Positions 34,779 through 43,590 of a stretch of DNA of 64,000 nt are shown piece by piece. Position 1 is the stretch's first letter; every line of letters begins with the position of its first letter. Origin of the DNA: Sinorhizobium alkalisoli. Its GTDB lineage: Bacteria; Pseudomonadota; Alphaproteobacteria; Rhizobiales; Rhizobiaceae. The stretch lies in the NCBI RefSeq assembly GCF_008932245.1, contig NZ_CP034909.1:186001-250000 (forward strand), in the 5' to 3' direction. A program made the translations under genes and the position numbers. The notes under the pieces are model-generated. The model was not told the DNA's origin, did no database searches, and worked only from the letters and a program-made list of their open reading frames with translations.

Positions 34779-35036
34779 TCAGGCCTGCTTTACGATGCGG
34801 ATCAGCACAAGCAGGATGATCGCGCCGATCGTCGCATGGATGATCGCCGCGAGAACGCCGGTGCCGAGGGTGACGCCCAGCGCCGGGAATAGGTAACCGG
34901 CGATAAGCGCGCCGATAATCCCGACGACCATATTGCCGATCAACCCGAAGCCGAAGCCGCTGACGATCAGGCCGGCAAGCCAGCCCGCAATCGCGCCGAC
35001 GATCAAAAATACCAGAATACTCTCAATACCCATCAT
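34779..35036 (-). CDS. GlsB/YeaQ/YmgE family membrane protein (transglycosylase-associated)
   Basis: An 85-residue inner-membrane protein with three hydrophobic helices: SILVFLIVGAIAGWLAGLIV, FGLIGNMVVGIIGALIAGYL and GVLAAIIHATIGAIILLVLI. The GAIAGWLAG and GNMVVGIIGA motifs are the family signature. Such proteins are often stress-induced, but their molecular role is unknown. ATG 35036 or 35033 may be used; AAAGGA lies just upstream. The 210-base gap up to rhaI shows no gene. Confidence 0.9.
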   Translation of the reverse strand: MMGIESILVFLIVGAIAGWLAGLIVSGFGFGLIGNMVVGIIGALIAGYLFPALGVTLGTGVLAAIIHATIGAIILLVLIRIVKQA

Positions 35037-35246
35037 AGTTCCTTTCGGTTGTAACCTGAAGGAAAGGATAGCTCATGATCTTGGATCAGGTAGAGGGCAA
35101 TTCAATCGCGCGGCCATTTTTCTGCGCAATCGGGATTTGTGGTCGCTGAGCGGCTAACCAAGCCGCTTTCGCAAGTTTCAGCGAACTGAAAAAGCCCGGT
35201 GAGAGCCGAACCGGTCGTGAAACGATCGCTTGCTCGCGCCGTGGCT

Positions 35247-36539
35247 TCAGACAATGCCGCCGCCCCCGCCCGCAACCGGCGGGCGCTCCGCCGCCACCCT
35301 GGCGCGGTAGCCGCTTGCGCGGTATGCCGCAACCGGCGCAATCGCACCGCCCTTTTCGAGGCGGGCCATTGCAAGGATCGGCTCGACGTCGGTCCGGAAG
35401 GCCGCCTTCAGGGTTTCCGATGCCATCAGCGCGTCATTGTCCTGCTGATAGCCCTCGAGCGCCTTGCGGTTGACGAGAAGCGCCTGGGCGTAGGCGCGGC
35501 AGACTTCCATGGCGCTCGTCATCAGGCTTTCGATAGGGTCCGTGACATTGTGGCTCTGGTCGAGCATATGTGCCGGCTCGAAGCCCTCGGCCTTGCGAAC
35601 CTCGGCATCGACGAGCTCGTTGAAGACCAGGAAAAGGCGGTAGGGTTCGATCGAGCCGGTATCGAGATCGTCGTCTCCATATTTCGAATCGTTGAAATGG
35701 AAGCCGCCCAGCTTCTTGAATTGGATCAGCCGGGCGACGATCATCTCGATATTGACGTTCGGTGCGTGGTGGCCGAGGTCGACGAGGCAGAAGGCCTTGG
35801 GCCCGAGTTCCTGGGCGATCAGATAGTTCGTGCCCCAGTCCTGTACGACGGTGGAATAGAAGGCCGGCTCGAACATCTTGTGTTCGGTGAAGACGCGCCA
35901 GTCGTCCGGGAGCGCGGCATAGATCGCCTTCATCGAATCGAGATAGCGATCGAAGACGCGGGTGAAGTTGCTCTGGCCGGGAAAGTTCGAGCCGTCGCCG
36001 ATCCAGACCGTCAGCGCCTTCGAGCCGAGCGCCTTGCCGATCTCGATGCATTCGAGATTGTGCTCGATCGCCTGCCGCCGCGTGGCGGCGTCTGTGTGGG
36101 TGAGCGACCCGAACTTGTAGGAATGCGCCTGGCCGGGCGCATCCGAAAAGGTGTTTGAGTTCATCGCGTCGAAGCCCAGCCCGAGCGAAGCGCCCTTTTC
36201 CTTCAGCGCCGGGAGATCCGCGACCTTGTCCCAGGGGATGTGCAGCGACACGGTCGGCGTCGCGCGGGTGAGTTCATGGATGACGCCGCAATCCTCAATC
36301 TTGTCGAAGATGTTGCGGGGCTCGCCCAAGCCCGGGAAGCGCGCGAAGCGCGTGCCGCCGGTTCCAACGCCCCAGGAGGGAACGGCAACGCCGTATGCTG
36401 CGACCTTTACCCTGATCGCGTCGATGTCGACGCCACGGCGCGCGAGCCGCTCGCCGAGGCCTTCATAGTCGCGCTTCAGTTCCTCGAGCCGTCTTGCGTT
36501 CTCGGCCTCGACGAGAGATGTGCTGATGATGACGGTCAT
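35247..36539 (-). CDS. rhaI: L-rhamnose isomerase RhaI (Rhizobium type)
   Basis: It converts L-rhamnose to L-rhamnulose in the cytoplasm. The 430-residue protein belongs to the xylose-isomerase-like TIM-barrel rhamnose isomerases: PSWGVGTGGTRFARFPG, HIPWDKV, GSLTHTD, WIGDGSNFPGQ, FTEHKMFEPAFYSTVVQDWGT, LVDLGHHAPNVN and GGFHFNDSKYGDDDLD provide metal and substrate residues. Start ATG 36539 follows AGGAGAGG; the open frame above it overlaps rhaD. It ends with a Pro/Gly-rich tail (PPVAGGGGGIV). It is 11 bases downstream of rhaD and cotranscribed with it. Confidence 0.95.
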   Translation of the reverse strand: MTVIISTSLVEAENARRLEELKRDYEGLGERLARRGVDIDAIRVKVAAYGVAVPSWGVGTGGTRFARFPGLGEPRNIFDKIEDCGVIHELTRATPTVSLHIPWDKVADLPALKEKGASLGLGFDAMNSNTFSDAPGQAHSYKFGSLTHTDAATRRQAIEHNLECIEIGKALGSKALTVWIGDGSNFPGQSNFTRVFDRYLDSMKAIYAALPDDWRVFTEHKMFEPAFYSTVVQDWGTNYLIAQELGPKAFCLVDLGHHAPNVNIEMIVARLIQFKKLGGFHFNDSKYGDDDLDTGSIEPYRLFLVFNELVDAEVRKAEGFEPAHMLDQSHNVTDPIESLMTSAMEVCRAYAQALLVNRKALEGYQQDNDALMASETLKAAFRTDVEPILAMARLEKGGAIAPVAAYRASGYRARVAAERPPVAGGGGGIV

Positions 36540-36550
36540 GGCAGCCTCTC

Positions 36551-38650
36551 CTAGCGGGTGAAGGACTGGGCATTGCCCGCGTCGACATTGATGATATTGC
36601 CGGTTGATTTCGCCGACATGTCGGAGGCGAGAAAGAAGATGGCTTCGGCGATGTCCTCGGGGAAAACGCTGCGCTTCAGCATGGAGCGCTCGCGGTAATG
36701 CGCCTCTAGCGCGTCGACGTCCATGTTGTAGGCAGCCGCGCGCTGCTCCTTCCACTCGCCGGTCCAGATCTTCGACCCTCGCAGCACCGCATCCGGATTG
36801 ACGACGTTGACCCGGATCTGTGCCGATGCGCCTTCGAGCGCCAGGCAGCGGGCAAGGTGGATCTCCGCCGCCTTGGCCGTGCAATAGGCCGCAGCGCCGG
36901 GCGAGGCGGCCAAGCCATTCTTCGAGGCGACGAAGACGACATTGCCGCCGGCCTTCTGGGCGCGGAAGATGCGGAAGGCTTCGCGCGAAACCAGGAAATA
37001 GCCGGTTGCGAGAATGTCGATGTTCTTGTTCCAGAGCGAAAGCGTCGTGTCCTCGATCGCCGCCGAGGAGGCAAGTCCCGCATTCGAAACGAGAATGTCG
37101 AGGCCGCCAAAGGCGAGAAGCGCATCGCCGAAACCGGATTCGACTGCCGCTTCGCTGGTCACGTTCATGTTGACGGCGCGGACGAAATCCTTGCCGTGAC
37201 GGGCGGCAAGCTGCCCTTCGGCAGCCTCCAGCGCCCCTTGATCGATATCGGCAAGGACGACGCAGGCGCCTTCCTGCATCAGCCGGTCGGCCGTCGCCTT
37301 GCCGATGCCGCCGGCGCCGCCGGTCACGAGCGCGACGCGGCCGGCAAGGCTCTTCGGCTTCGGCATGCGCTGGAGCTTTGCTTCCTCCAGCAGCCAGTAC
37401 TCGATGTCGAAGGCCTCCTGCTCGGGCAGGCCGACATAGGTCGAAACGCCCGAGGCGCCTCGCATCACATTGATGGCATTGACATAGAATTCGCCGGAGA
37501 TGCGTGCCGTCGCCTTGTCCTTGGCAAAGGTCATCATGCCGACGCCCGGAACGAGATAGACGACGGCATTCGGATCGCGCATCGCCGGACTGTCTGCGCG
37601 CTTGCAGCGACCGTAATAGGCTGCATAGTCGGCGCGATAGGCGGCGATCGCCTCCGGCAGGCCGGCAAGCGTCCTTTCGATATCGGGCGCGGTGGGATCG
37701 AAATCGATCACCAGCGGCCGGATCTTCGTCCGAAGGAAATGGTCGGGGCAGCTCGTCCCGAGCGCCGCCAGGGCACCGAAGTCCCTCGACGTCACGAAAT
37801 CCAGAACCGCTTGGCCGTCGTCGAAATGGCCGACCTTGTTCTCGTCGGCGCTGATCAGGCCACGGATCACCGGCATCAGCCGCTTCGCAACCGCAGTCCG
37901 CTCGGCGGCTTCAAGAATCGGTTTGATCGCTCCGCCGAAGGCCGGCACCGTGTTCTCGGCTTCGAACCAGGCAATTGCCCGGTTGATGATCTCGATCGTC
38001 GTCTCGTAGGCTTCCTTGGCCGTGTCACCCCAGGTGAAGAGGCCGTGGCTCTCGAGCACGACGCCGCGCGCCTTCGGGTTTTCGAGGCAGAATTTCCCGA
38101 GCCAGAGGCCGAGTTCGTAGCCTGGCCGCTTCCAGGGAAGCCAGCCGATCTCGTCCCCGAAGATCTTCCGCGTCAAGTCCTTGCTGTTCTGAGAGGCGGC
38201 AATGGCGATGATCGCATCCGGGTGCATGTGGTCGACATGCGCCTTCGGCACATAGGCGTGCAGCGGCGTGTCAATCGATGCGGCCCGCGGATTGAGATTG
38301 AAGGTGCAATGCGGCAGGTAGCCGACCATCTCGTCTTCGAATTCAACGCCGCGATAAATGCCCTTGAGCGCCCTCAGCTTGTCCATGTAGAGCGTGGCAA
38401 AACCGTCCATCTTTATGGTGCCGACATCGCCCCCGGACCCTTTCACCCAAAGGACTTCAACCGTTTCCCCGGTCAGCGGATCCTTCTCCATCACCTTCGC
38501 CGACGTGTTGCCGCCGCCATAATTGGTGATGCGCTTATCGGAGCCGAGAAGATTGGAGCGATAAAGGAGCCGCTCCGGCTCGCTCATTGCTGCCGCCTTG
38601 GCGTCATCCCAGAGGTTGGCCAGGCGTGCGCCTTGTCGCTTGTCGAGCAT
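36551..38650 (-). CDS. rhaD: Bifunctional rhamnulose-1-phosphate aldolase / short-chain dehydrogenase RhaD
   Basis: A 699-residue fusion. Residues about 1-400 are a class II aldolase domain (YGGGNTSAK, the zinc ligand segment PKAHVDHMHPDAII, and LESHGLFTWGD), cleaving rhamnulose-1-phosphate to DHAP and lactaldehyde. Residues about 430-699 are an SDR domain (VTGGAGGIG, SNAG, YCTAK), expected to oxidise lactaldehyde or act on rhamnose-derived intermediates. Start ATG 38650 follows GGAGGA. This fused form with rhaI is the rhizobial layout. It is transcribed divergently from rhaR across the operator at 38733-38809. Confidence 0.93.
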   Translation of the reverse strand: MLDKRQGARLANLWDDAKAAAMSEPERLLYRSNLLGSDKRITNYGGGNTSAKVMEKDPLTGETVEVLWVKGSGGDVGTIKMDGFATLYMDKLRALKGIYRGVEFEDEMVGYLPHCTFNLNPRAASIDTPLHAYVPKAHVDHMHPDAIIAIAASQNSKDLTRKIFGDEIGWLPWKRPGYELGLWLGKFCLENPKARGVVLESHGLFTWGDTAKEAYETTIEIINRAIAWFEAENTVPAFGGAIKPILEAAERTAVAKRLMPVIRGLISADENKVGHFDDGQAVLDFVTSRDFGALAALGTSCPDHFLRTKIRPLVIDFDPTAPDIERTLAGLPEAIAAYRADYAAYYGRCKRADSPAMRDPNAVVYLVPGVGMMTFAKDKATARISGEFYVNAINVMRGASGVSTYVGLPEQEAFDIEYWLLEEAKLQRMPKPKSLAGRVALVTGGAGGIGKATADRLMQEGACVVLADIDQGALEAAEGQLAARHGKDFVRAVNMNVTSEAAVESGFGDALLAFGGLDILVSNAGLASSAAIEDTTLSLWNKNIDILATGYFLVSREAFRIFRAQKAGGNVVFVASKNGLAASPGAAAYCTAKAAEIHLARCLALEGASAQIRVNVVNPDAVLRGSKIWTGEWKEQRAAAYNMDVDALEAHYRERSMLKRSVFPEDIAEAIFFLASDMSAKSTGNIINVDAGNAQSFTR

Positions 38651-38732
38651 CTCGAAGTCCTCCCGGTCAGTTTTCCGCGGGGCGCTCGCGCCGCGGCGAT
38701 TGGTTGACATCAGATCACATGCGGGATGCAGG

Positions 38733-38809
38733 ATTGTCAATCAAAAACGATCAAAAACAGTCATATTGCGCCGCACAATGAAAAAATATGATCGATACTG
38801 ATTGACAAT
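38733..38809. promoter_or_regulatory. Divergent rha promoter/operator with 11-bp inverted repeat
   Basis: ATTGTCAATCA (38733-38743) and TGATTGACAAT (38799-38809) are exact reverse complements, 55 bases apart. Each arm contains TTGACA reading outward, a -35 element for rhaD leftward and for rhaR rightward. Inside lie direct repeats ATCAAAAAC. RhaR, a DeoR-type repressor, is the likely ligand. Confidence 0.6.
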
Positions 38810-38848
38810 GTTTGGGCTTGATGGAAGCATGCGGCATCGGAGGAGCGC

Positions 38849-39661
38849 ATGCACGAGAAAGAAAGACACAGGATCATCCTGTCGGCGGTGCAGGAAAAGC
38901 CGGTCGTGACCGTGCCGGAACTGGTCGAACTCACCGGCAGCTCGGAGGCGACGATCCGCCGTGATATTGCAGCGCTCCACGTGCAGAAGCGGCTCCGGCG
39001 GGTGCGTGGCGGCGCCGAGGCAATCAATCCGCCGCAATTCGTCGGCCTGGCCGGCCGGCCCTTCCGCGTCAATGAAGGCCTGCACGCGCGGGAGAAGCAG
39101 GCGATTGCCCGCGAGGCGGTGGCGCTCTGCCAGGACGGCGAGCCGATCATCATCAATGGCGGCACGACGACATTTCAGATGGTGCACTTTCTGGCGAACC
39201 GCCGGATGCAGGTCTTCACCAATTCCTTTCCGATCGCCGAGCATCTGCTCAAGCACTCGAAAAACACGGTCATGCTGTCCGGCGGTACGATCTATCGCGA
39301 GCAGAACATCATCCTGAGCCCGTTCGAAAACGACGTGACACGCAACTTCTATGCACGTCGCATGTTCATGGGTGCACAGGGGCTCGGGCCGCTCGGCCTG
39401 ATGGAGGCTGATCCGCTTCTGATCCAGGCGGAGCAGAAGCTGATCGACCAGGCCGACGAGTTGGTCGTGCTCGCGGATGCTTCTAAGTTTCACAAGCGCT
39501 CGAGCCTCATTCTTTGCGGCCTCAAGCGCATCACCACTGTGATCACCGATTCGGGCATCGAGGACAGGCATGCCGCGATGCTCGAAAGTGCCGGCGTCAA
39601 TCTCGTCATTGCCGACACGAAGGCGGCGAGCGACCCGGAGATCGCTTCGACATCCGCCTGA
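38849..39661 (+). CDS. rhaR: DeoR-family regulator RhaR
   Basis: A 270-residue regulator with an N-terminal DeoR winged helix (HEKERHRIILSAVQEK, SSEATIRRDIAAL, LRRVRGGAE) and a C-terminal sugar-phosphate sensor domain of the ribose-5-phosphate-isomerase-like fold (INGGTTTFQMVHFL, MLSGGTIYREQN, ADASKFHKRSSL). ATG 38849 follows GGAGGAG. It should repress both the leftward rhaD-rhaI and the rightward rhaS-T-P-Q-U-K genes in the absence of rhamnose or a rhamnose phosphate, by analogy to R. leguminosarum; the operator at 38733-38809 fits. Confidence 0.92.
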   Translation: MHEKERHRIILSAVQEKPVVTVPELVELTGSSEATIRRDIAALHVQKRLRRVRGGAEAINPPQFVGLAGRPFRVNEGLHAREKQAIAREAVALCQDGEPIIINGGTTTFQMVHFLANRRMQVFTNSFPIAEHLLKHSKNTVMLSGGTIYREQNIILSPFENDVTRNFYARRMFMGAQGLGPLGLMEADPLLIQAEQKLIDQADELVVLADASKFHKRSSLILCGLKRITTVITDSGIEDRHAAMLESAGVNLVIADTKAASDPEIASTSA

Positions 39662-39783
39662 GGGCGGATCGGAGGGGGATGGAAGGCGATTCTGGCGAAG
39701 CCGGAACAGGATCGTAGGGGACTGGTTTTTGGGCCTGTGAATGTAGCCGCTGCGGCTGCACGGGCCCCAGGGAGGAGAAACTG

Positions 39784-40773
39784 ATGAAAATCCTGAAATC
39801 ATTGATGGTAACGGTGGCCGTCGCGGTTGCGCTCATGGCCAATGCGGCCCATGCGGAGAACAAGAAGATCGCGCTCGTGGTCAAAGCGCTCGGCATCGGC
39901 TTCTTCGAGGCCGCCAACAAGGGTGCCCAGGAGGCGGCCAAGGAACTCGGCGACGTCGAAGTCATCTATACCGGCCCGACCTCGACGACCGCGGAAGGGC
40001 AGATCGAGGTGATCAACTCGCTAATCGCCCAGAGGGTGGACGCCATCGCCGTTTCGGCCAATGACACCGATGCGCTCGTGCCGGCGCTGAAGAAGGCGAT
40101 GGATCGCGGCATCAAGGTCATCTCGTGGGATTCGGGAGTCGCCAAGGAAGGCCGGATGATGCATCTCAATCCGTCCTCGAACGCCTTGATCGGCAACATG
40201 ATCATCAAGCTTGCCGCCGATCATCTGCCCGAAGGTGGCGATGTCGCCGTGCTTTCCGCATCGGCAACGGCCACGAACCAGAACACCTGGATCGCGGAGA
40301 TGAAGAAGGTTGAGGACAACTACAAGGGCATCAATGTCGTCGCAACGGTCTATGGAGATGACCTTGCCGACAAGTCCTATCGCGAGACGCAGGGCCTCAT
40401 TCAGTCCCATCCGAACCTGAAAGCAATCATCGCGCCGACCTCGGTCGGCATCGTTGCCGCCGCGCAAGCCGTGACCGACGCCGGCAAGATCGGTGAGATC
40501 AACGTGACGGGCCTTGGCCTGCCGTCCGAAATGGCCGGTCACGTCAAGTCCGGAGCGTCGAAGTCCTTCGCGATCTGGAACCCGATCGATCTCGGCTACT
40601 CGGCTACGATGATTGCTTACGACCTCATCAATGGCGCCGAAGCCAAGCCCGGCGCGGAGCTGAAGATGGGCCGCATGGGAACCGTGAAGCTCGACGAGAA
40701 CAATGAAGGCGCCATGGCCGATCCCTTCGTCTATGATGCCTCCAACGTCGAAGAATTCGCGAAGATCTTCTGA
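39784..40773 (+). CDS. rhaS: Rhamnose ABC transporter periplasmic binding protein RhaS
   Basis: A 329-residue type I sugar-binding protein. The signal peptide is MKILKSLMVTVAVAVALMA with an AHA cleavage site; the mature part opens NKKIALVVKALGIGFFEAANKG and shows VDAIAVSANDTDALVPAL, VISWDSGVAKEGR and TSVGIVAAAQAV, typical of ribose/autoinducer-2-type receptors. It captures L-rhamnose for RhaT/RhaP/RhaQ. GGGAGGAG lies just before the start. A set of hairpins at 40781-40952 separates it from rhaT, as is common after abundant binding-protein genes. Confidence 0.93.
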   Translation: MKILKSLMVTVAVAVALMANAAHAENKKIALVVKALGIGFFEAANKGAQEAAKELGDVEVIYTGPTSTTAEGQIEVINSLIAQRVDAIAVSANDTDALVPALKKAMDRGIKVISWDSGVAKEGRMMHLNPSSNALIGNMIIKLAADHLPEGGDVAVLSASATATNQNTWIAEMKKVEDNYKGINVVATVYGDDLADKSYRETQGLIQSHPNLKAIIAPTSVGIVAAAQAVTDAGKIGEINVTGLGLPSEMAGHVKSGASKSFAIWNPIDLGYSATMIAYDLINGAEAKPGAELKMGRMGTVKLDENNEGAMADPFVYDASNVEEFAKIF

Positions 40774-40780
40774 TCGGGGG

Positions 40781-40952
40781 AGGGCAAATTTGCCCCTCAT
40801 CCGGCCTTCCGGCCACCTTCTCCCCCCTCGCGGGGAGAAGGGAACAAGCGGCGCCGCCCTTATAACATCGGCGCGAGCGGCGGTCCGCGAAGGGGTACCC
40901 TCTCCCCGCGTGCGGGGAGAGGGCTAGTCCTCGGGTAACACCCGAGGAGAGG
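40781..40952. repeat. Group of stem-loops between rhaS and rhaT
   Basis: GGGCAAATTTGCCC (40782-40795) is a perfect palindrome. CTTCTCCCC with GGGGAGAAG follows around 40818-40840. CCCTCTCCCCGC (40898-40909) pairs exactly with 40912-40923, and TCCTCGGGT (40928-40936) with 40940-40948. The cctcatccggcc...ttctcccc type is a common rhizobial intergenic repeat. It may protect the rhaS mRNA 3' end. Confidence 0.75.
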
Positions 40953-41101
40953 GGCGACCCCGTCCCCAACAGGCTCGACGGTCTCTTTATCTCGAAGAGA
41001 GTGAGTGCCTTGCCCAAGACGGCTGAAGCCGAAACGGCAGCCTATTTTAAACGACTGGATTGGTGGACTCTCACTTGTTGCAGGATACGACCACACCGCG
41101 G

Positions 41102-42613
41102 ATGAAGCCGGCTATCGCGCTCGAGGGCATATCGAAATCCTTCCCCGGTGTGCGCGCGCTCTCGGACGTCTCCCTCGCGCTTTACCCCGGTTCGGTGACC
41201 GCGCTGATCGGCGAGAACGGTGCCGGCAAGTCGACGCTCGTCAAAATCCTGACGGGCATATACCAGCCCGATTCCGGCGTGATCCGGGTCGCGGACGGGA
41301 AGACGACCTTCCCGACCGCTCTCGCAGCCGCCCGCGCGGGCGTGACTGCGATCCACCAGGAGACGGTCCTCTTCGATGAGCTCTCGGTGGCCGAGAACAT
41401 CTTCCTCGGGCATGCCCCGCGCAACCGCTTCGGCCTCATCGACTGGAAGAAACTCAACGCCGATGCTGCCGCGCTGCTTCAGCGGGCAGGCGCGAATTTA
41501 GACTCGACGATCCGCCTGCGTGATCTCGGCATCGCCAGGAAGCATCTGGTGGCGATCGCCCGCGCGCTCTCCGTCGATGCGCGTGTCGTCATCATGGACG
41601 AGCCCACCGCGGCGCTGTCGCACAAGGAAATTCATGAACTCTACGCGCTGATCGAGCGGCTGAAGGCCGACGGCAAGGCGATCCTTTTCATCAGCCACAA
41701 GTTCGACGAAATTTTCCGGATCGCCGATCGCTACACAGTCTTCCGTGATGGCACCATGGTCGGCGAGGGACTGATCGCCGATGTCGCCCAGGACGATCTC
41801 GTCCGCATGATGGTCGGTCGCGCCGTCGGCGCCGTCTATCCGAAGAAGCAGGTCGAGATCGGCGAACCGGTGCTGACCGTTTCCGGCTATCGCCACCCGA
41901 CCGAATTCGAGGACATCAATTTTGAGCTCAGGCGCGGCGAAATCCTCGGCTTCTACGGCCTCGTCGGCGCCGGGCGTTCGGAATTCATGCAGTCGTTGAT
42001 CGGCATCACCCGGCCGTCCGCCGGTGCGGTCAAGCTCGATGGCAAGGTACTGGTCATCCGCAATCCGGCCGAGGCGATCCGCGCCGGCATCGTCTATGTA
42101 CCGGAAGAGCGCGGCCGGCAGGGTGCGATCATCGGCATGCCGATCTTCCAGAACGTCACCCTGCCATCGCTTTCCCACACGTCGCAATCCGGCTTCCTGA
42201 GGCTCGCCAACGAGTTCGCGTTGGCGCGCGAATACACGTCCAGGCTCGATCTCCGCGCCGCTTCCCTCGACCAGGATGTCGGCACGCTTTCAGGCGGCAA
42301 CCAGCAGAAGGTGGTGATCGCCAAATGGCTGGCGACGAAGCCGAAAGTCATCATACTCGACGAGCCGACCAAGGGCATCGACATTGGCTCCAAGGCTGCC
42401 GTCCATGCCTTCATGAGCGAACTCGCGGCGCAAGGCTTGAGCGTTATCATGGTGTCGTCGGAAATCCCTGAGATCATCGGCATGTCCGACCAGGTCATCG
42501 TCATGCGCGAGGGGCGGATCGCCGCCCGGTTCGAGCGCTCCGAACTGACGGCGGAAAAGCTGGTGCGCGCGGCGGCCGGCATCGAGGCGCAGCCTGAGGG
42601 GTGGGCCGCATGA
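41102..42613 (+). CDS. rhaT: Rhamnose ABC transporter ATP-binding protein RhaT (double NBD)
   Basis: A roughly 503-residue ATPase with two nucleotide-binding domains, as in RbsA/AraG. NBD1 has Walker A GENGAGKST and Walker B ARVVIMDEPTAALS with a weakened signature (RKHLVAIARAL); NBD2 has a degenerate Walker A (GLVGAGRSE), the signature LSGGNQQKVVIAKWL and Walker B VIILDEPTKGID. It powers rhamnose import. The start is uncertain: ATG 41102 begins at the conserved domain but lacks a good ribosome binding site, and TTG 41060 or GTG 41063 are in-frame alternatives. It overlaps rhaP by ATGA. Confidence 0.92.
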   Translation: MKPAIALEGISKSFPGVRALSDVSLALYPGSVTALIGENGAGKSTLVKILTGIYQPDSGVIRVADGKTTFPTALAAARAGVTAIHQETVLFDELSVAENIFLGHAPRNRFGLIDWKKLNADAAALLQRAGANLDSTIRLRDLGIARKHLVAIARALSVDARVVIMDEPTAALSHKEIHELYALIERLKADGKAILFISHKFDEIFRIADRYTVFRDGTMVGEGLIADVAQDDLVRMMVGRAVGAVYPKKQVEIGEPVLTVSGYRHPTEFEDINFELRRGEILGFYGLVGAGRSEFMQSLIGITRPSAGAVKLDGKVLVIRNPAEAIRAGIVYVPEERGRQGAIIGMPIFQNVTLPSLSHTSQSGFLRLANEFALAREYTSRLDLRAASLDQDVGTLSGGNQQKVVIAKWLATKPKVIILDEPTKGIDIGSKAAVHAFMSELAAQGLSVIMVSSEIPEIIGMSDQVIVMREGRIAARFERSELTAEKLVRAAAGIEAQPEGWAA

Positions 42614-43590
42614 TGGCGAAGCTGCTCAAGCACCGCGAAGCTCTCCTGGTCATGGCGATCGCCGTCCTACTCGCCCTGATCGCCCTGCGCTTTCCGGCCT
42701 TCGTCGCACCGGCAAATCTGGCGCGCGTCTTTAATGACACCTCGATCCTGATCATCCTCGCCCTCGGGCAGATGGCGGTGATCCTCACCCGCTGCATCGA
42801 TCTGTCGATGGCGGCGAACCTCGCGCTTTGCGGCATGGTAGCGGCCATGCTCAACACAGCCTTTCCCGGATTGCCGATCCCGCTCGTCATCGTCACCGCG
42901 ATGGCGCTCGGCGCATTGCTCGGCATGATCAATGGCACGCTGGTCTGGAAACTCGCCATTCCGCCGATCGTCGTCACCCTCGGAACGCTGACGATCTATC
43001 GCGGCCTCATTTTCCTTCTGACGAACGGCAAGTGGATCAACGCGCACGAGATGAGCGTTGCCTTCAAGGCTCTTCCCCGCCTGGATATCGCCGGCGTGCC
43101 CATGCTCTCCTGGCTGTCGATCGCAATGATCGCGCTGATGTTCGTGGTCATGAGCCGCACGTCGCTTGGCCGCGCCTTCTACGCGGTCGGCGGCAATCCG
43201 CACGCCGCTATCTATACGGGTATCGATGTCGGCCGCACGCGTTTCTTCGCCTATTCTCTGTCGGGTGCGCTGGCGGGACTTTCCGGCTATCTCTGGGTAT
43301 CCCGCTACGCGGTTGCCTATGTCGATATCGCCGCCGGATTCGAGCTCGACATCATCGCCGCCTGCGTCATCGGCGGCATTTCGATCGCCGGCGGCATCGG
43401 TTCCGTTGCCGGGGCCGTACTCGGAGCTCTCTTTCTCGGCGTGATCAAGAACGCGCTGCCCGTCATCAACATCTCGCCTTTCGCGCAGATGGCGATCTCC
43501 GGAACGGTCATCATCATTGCCGTCGCCGTCAACGCCCGCGCCGAGCGTCGCAAGGGCAGGGTCATTCTCAGAAAAGCGGAGGCGGTCTGA
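42610..43590 (+). CDS. rhaP: Rhamnose ABC transporter permease RhaP
   Basis: A 326-residue inner-membrane permease of the ribose/rhamnose type (BPD_transp_2 fold) with eight to ten hydrophobic segments. Landmarks are LTRCIDLSMAANLAL, PPIVVTLGTLTIYRGL, GRAFYAVGGNPHAAIYTGI and GGISIAGGIGSVAGAVLGA, the family coupling and conserved regions. ATG 42610 is used because GAGGGGTGGG precedes it; it overlaps the rhaT stop. It pairs with RhaQ to form the channel. Confidence 0.92.
   Translation: MMAKLLKHREALLVMAIAVLLALIALRFPAFVAPANLARVFNDTSILIILALGQMAVILTRCIDLSMAANLALCGMVAAMLNTAFPGLPIPLVIVTAMALGALLGMINGTLVWKLAIPPIVVTLGTLTIYRGLIFLLTNGKWINAHEMSVAFKALPRLDIAGVPMLSWLSIAMIALMFVVMSRTSLGRAFYAVGGNPHAAIYTGIDVGRTRFFAYSLSGALAGLSGYLWVSRYAVAYVDIAAGFELDIIAACVIGGISIAGGIGSVAGAVLGALFLGVIKNALPVINISPFAQMAISGTVIIIAVAVNARAERRKGRVILRKAEAV

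Noticed and set aside
36540..36884. Longer N-terminus for RhaI
   Set aside because: It lies inside the end of rhaD in another frame; ATG 36539 has a strong Shine-Dalgarno and starts the family sequence.
42828..43589. Upstream extension of the rhaQ frame inside rhaP
   Set aside because: It is Arg/His-rich non-hydrophobic translation of rhaP in another frame; the permease begins at 43590.
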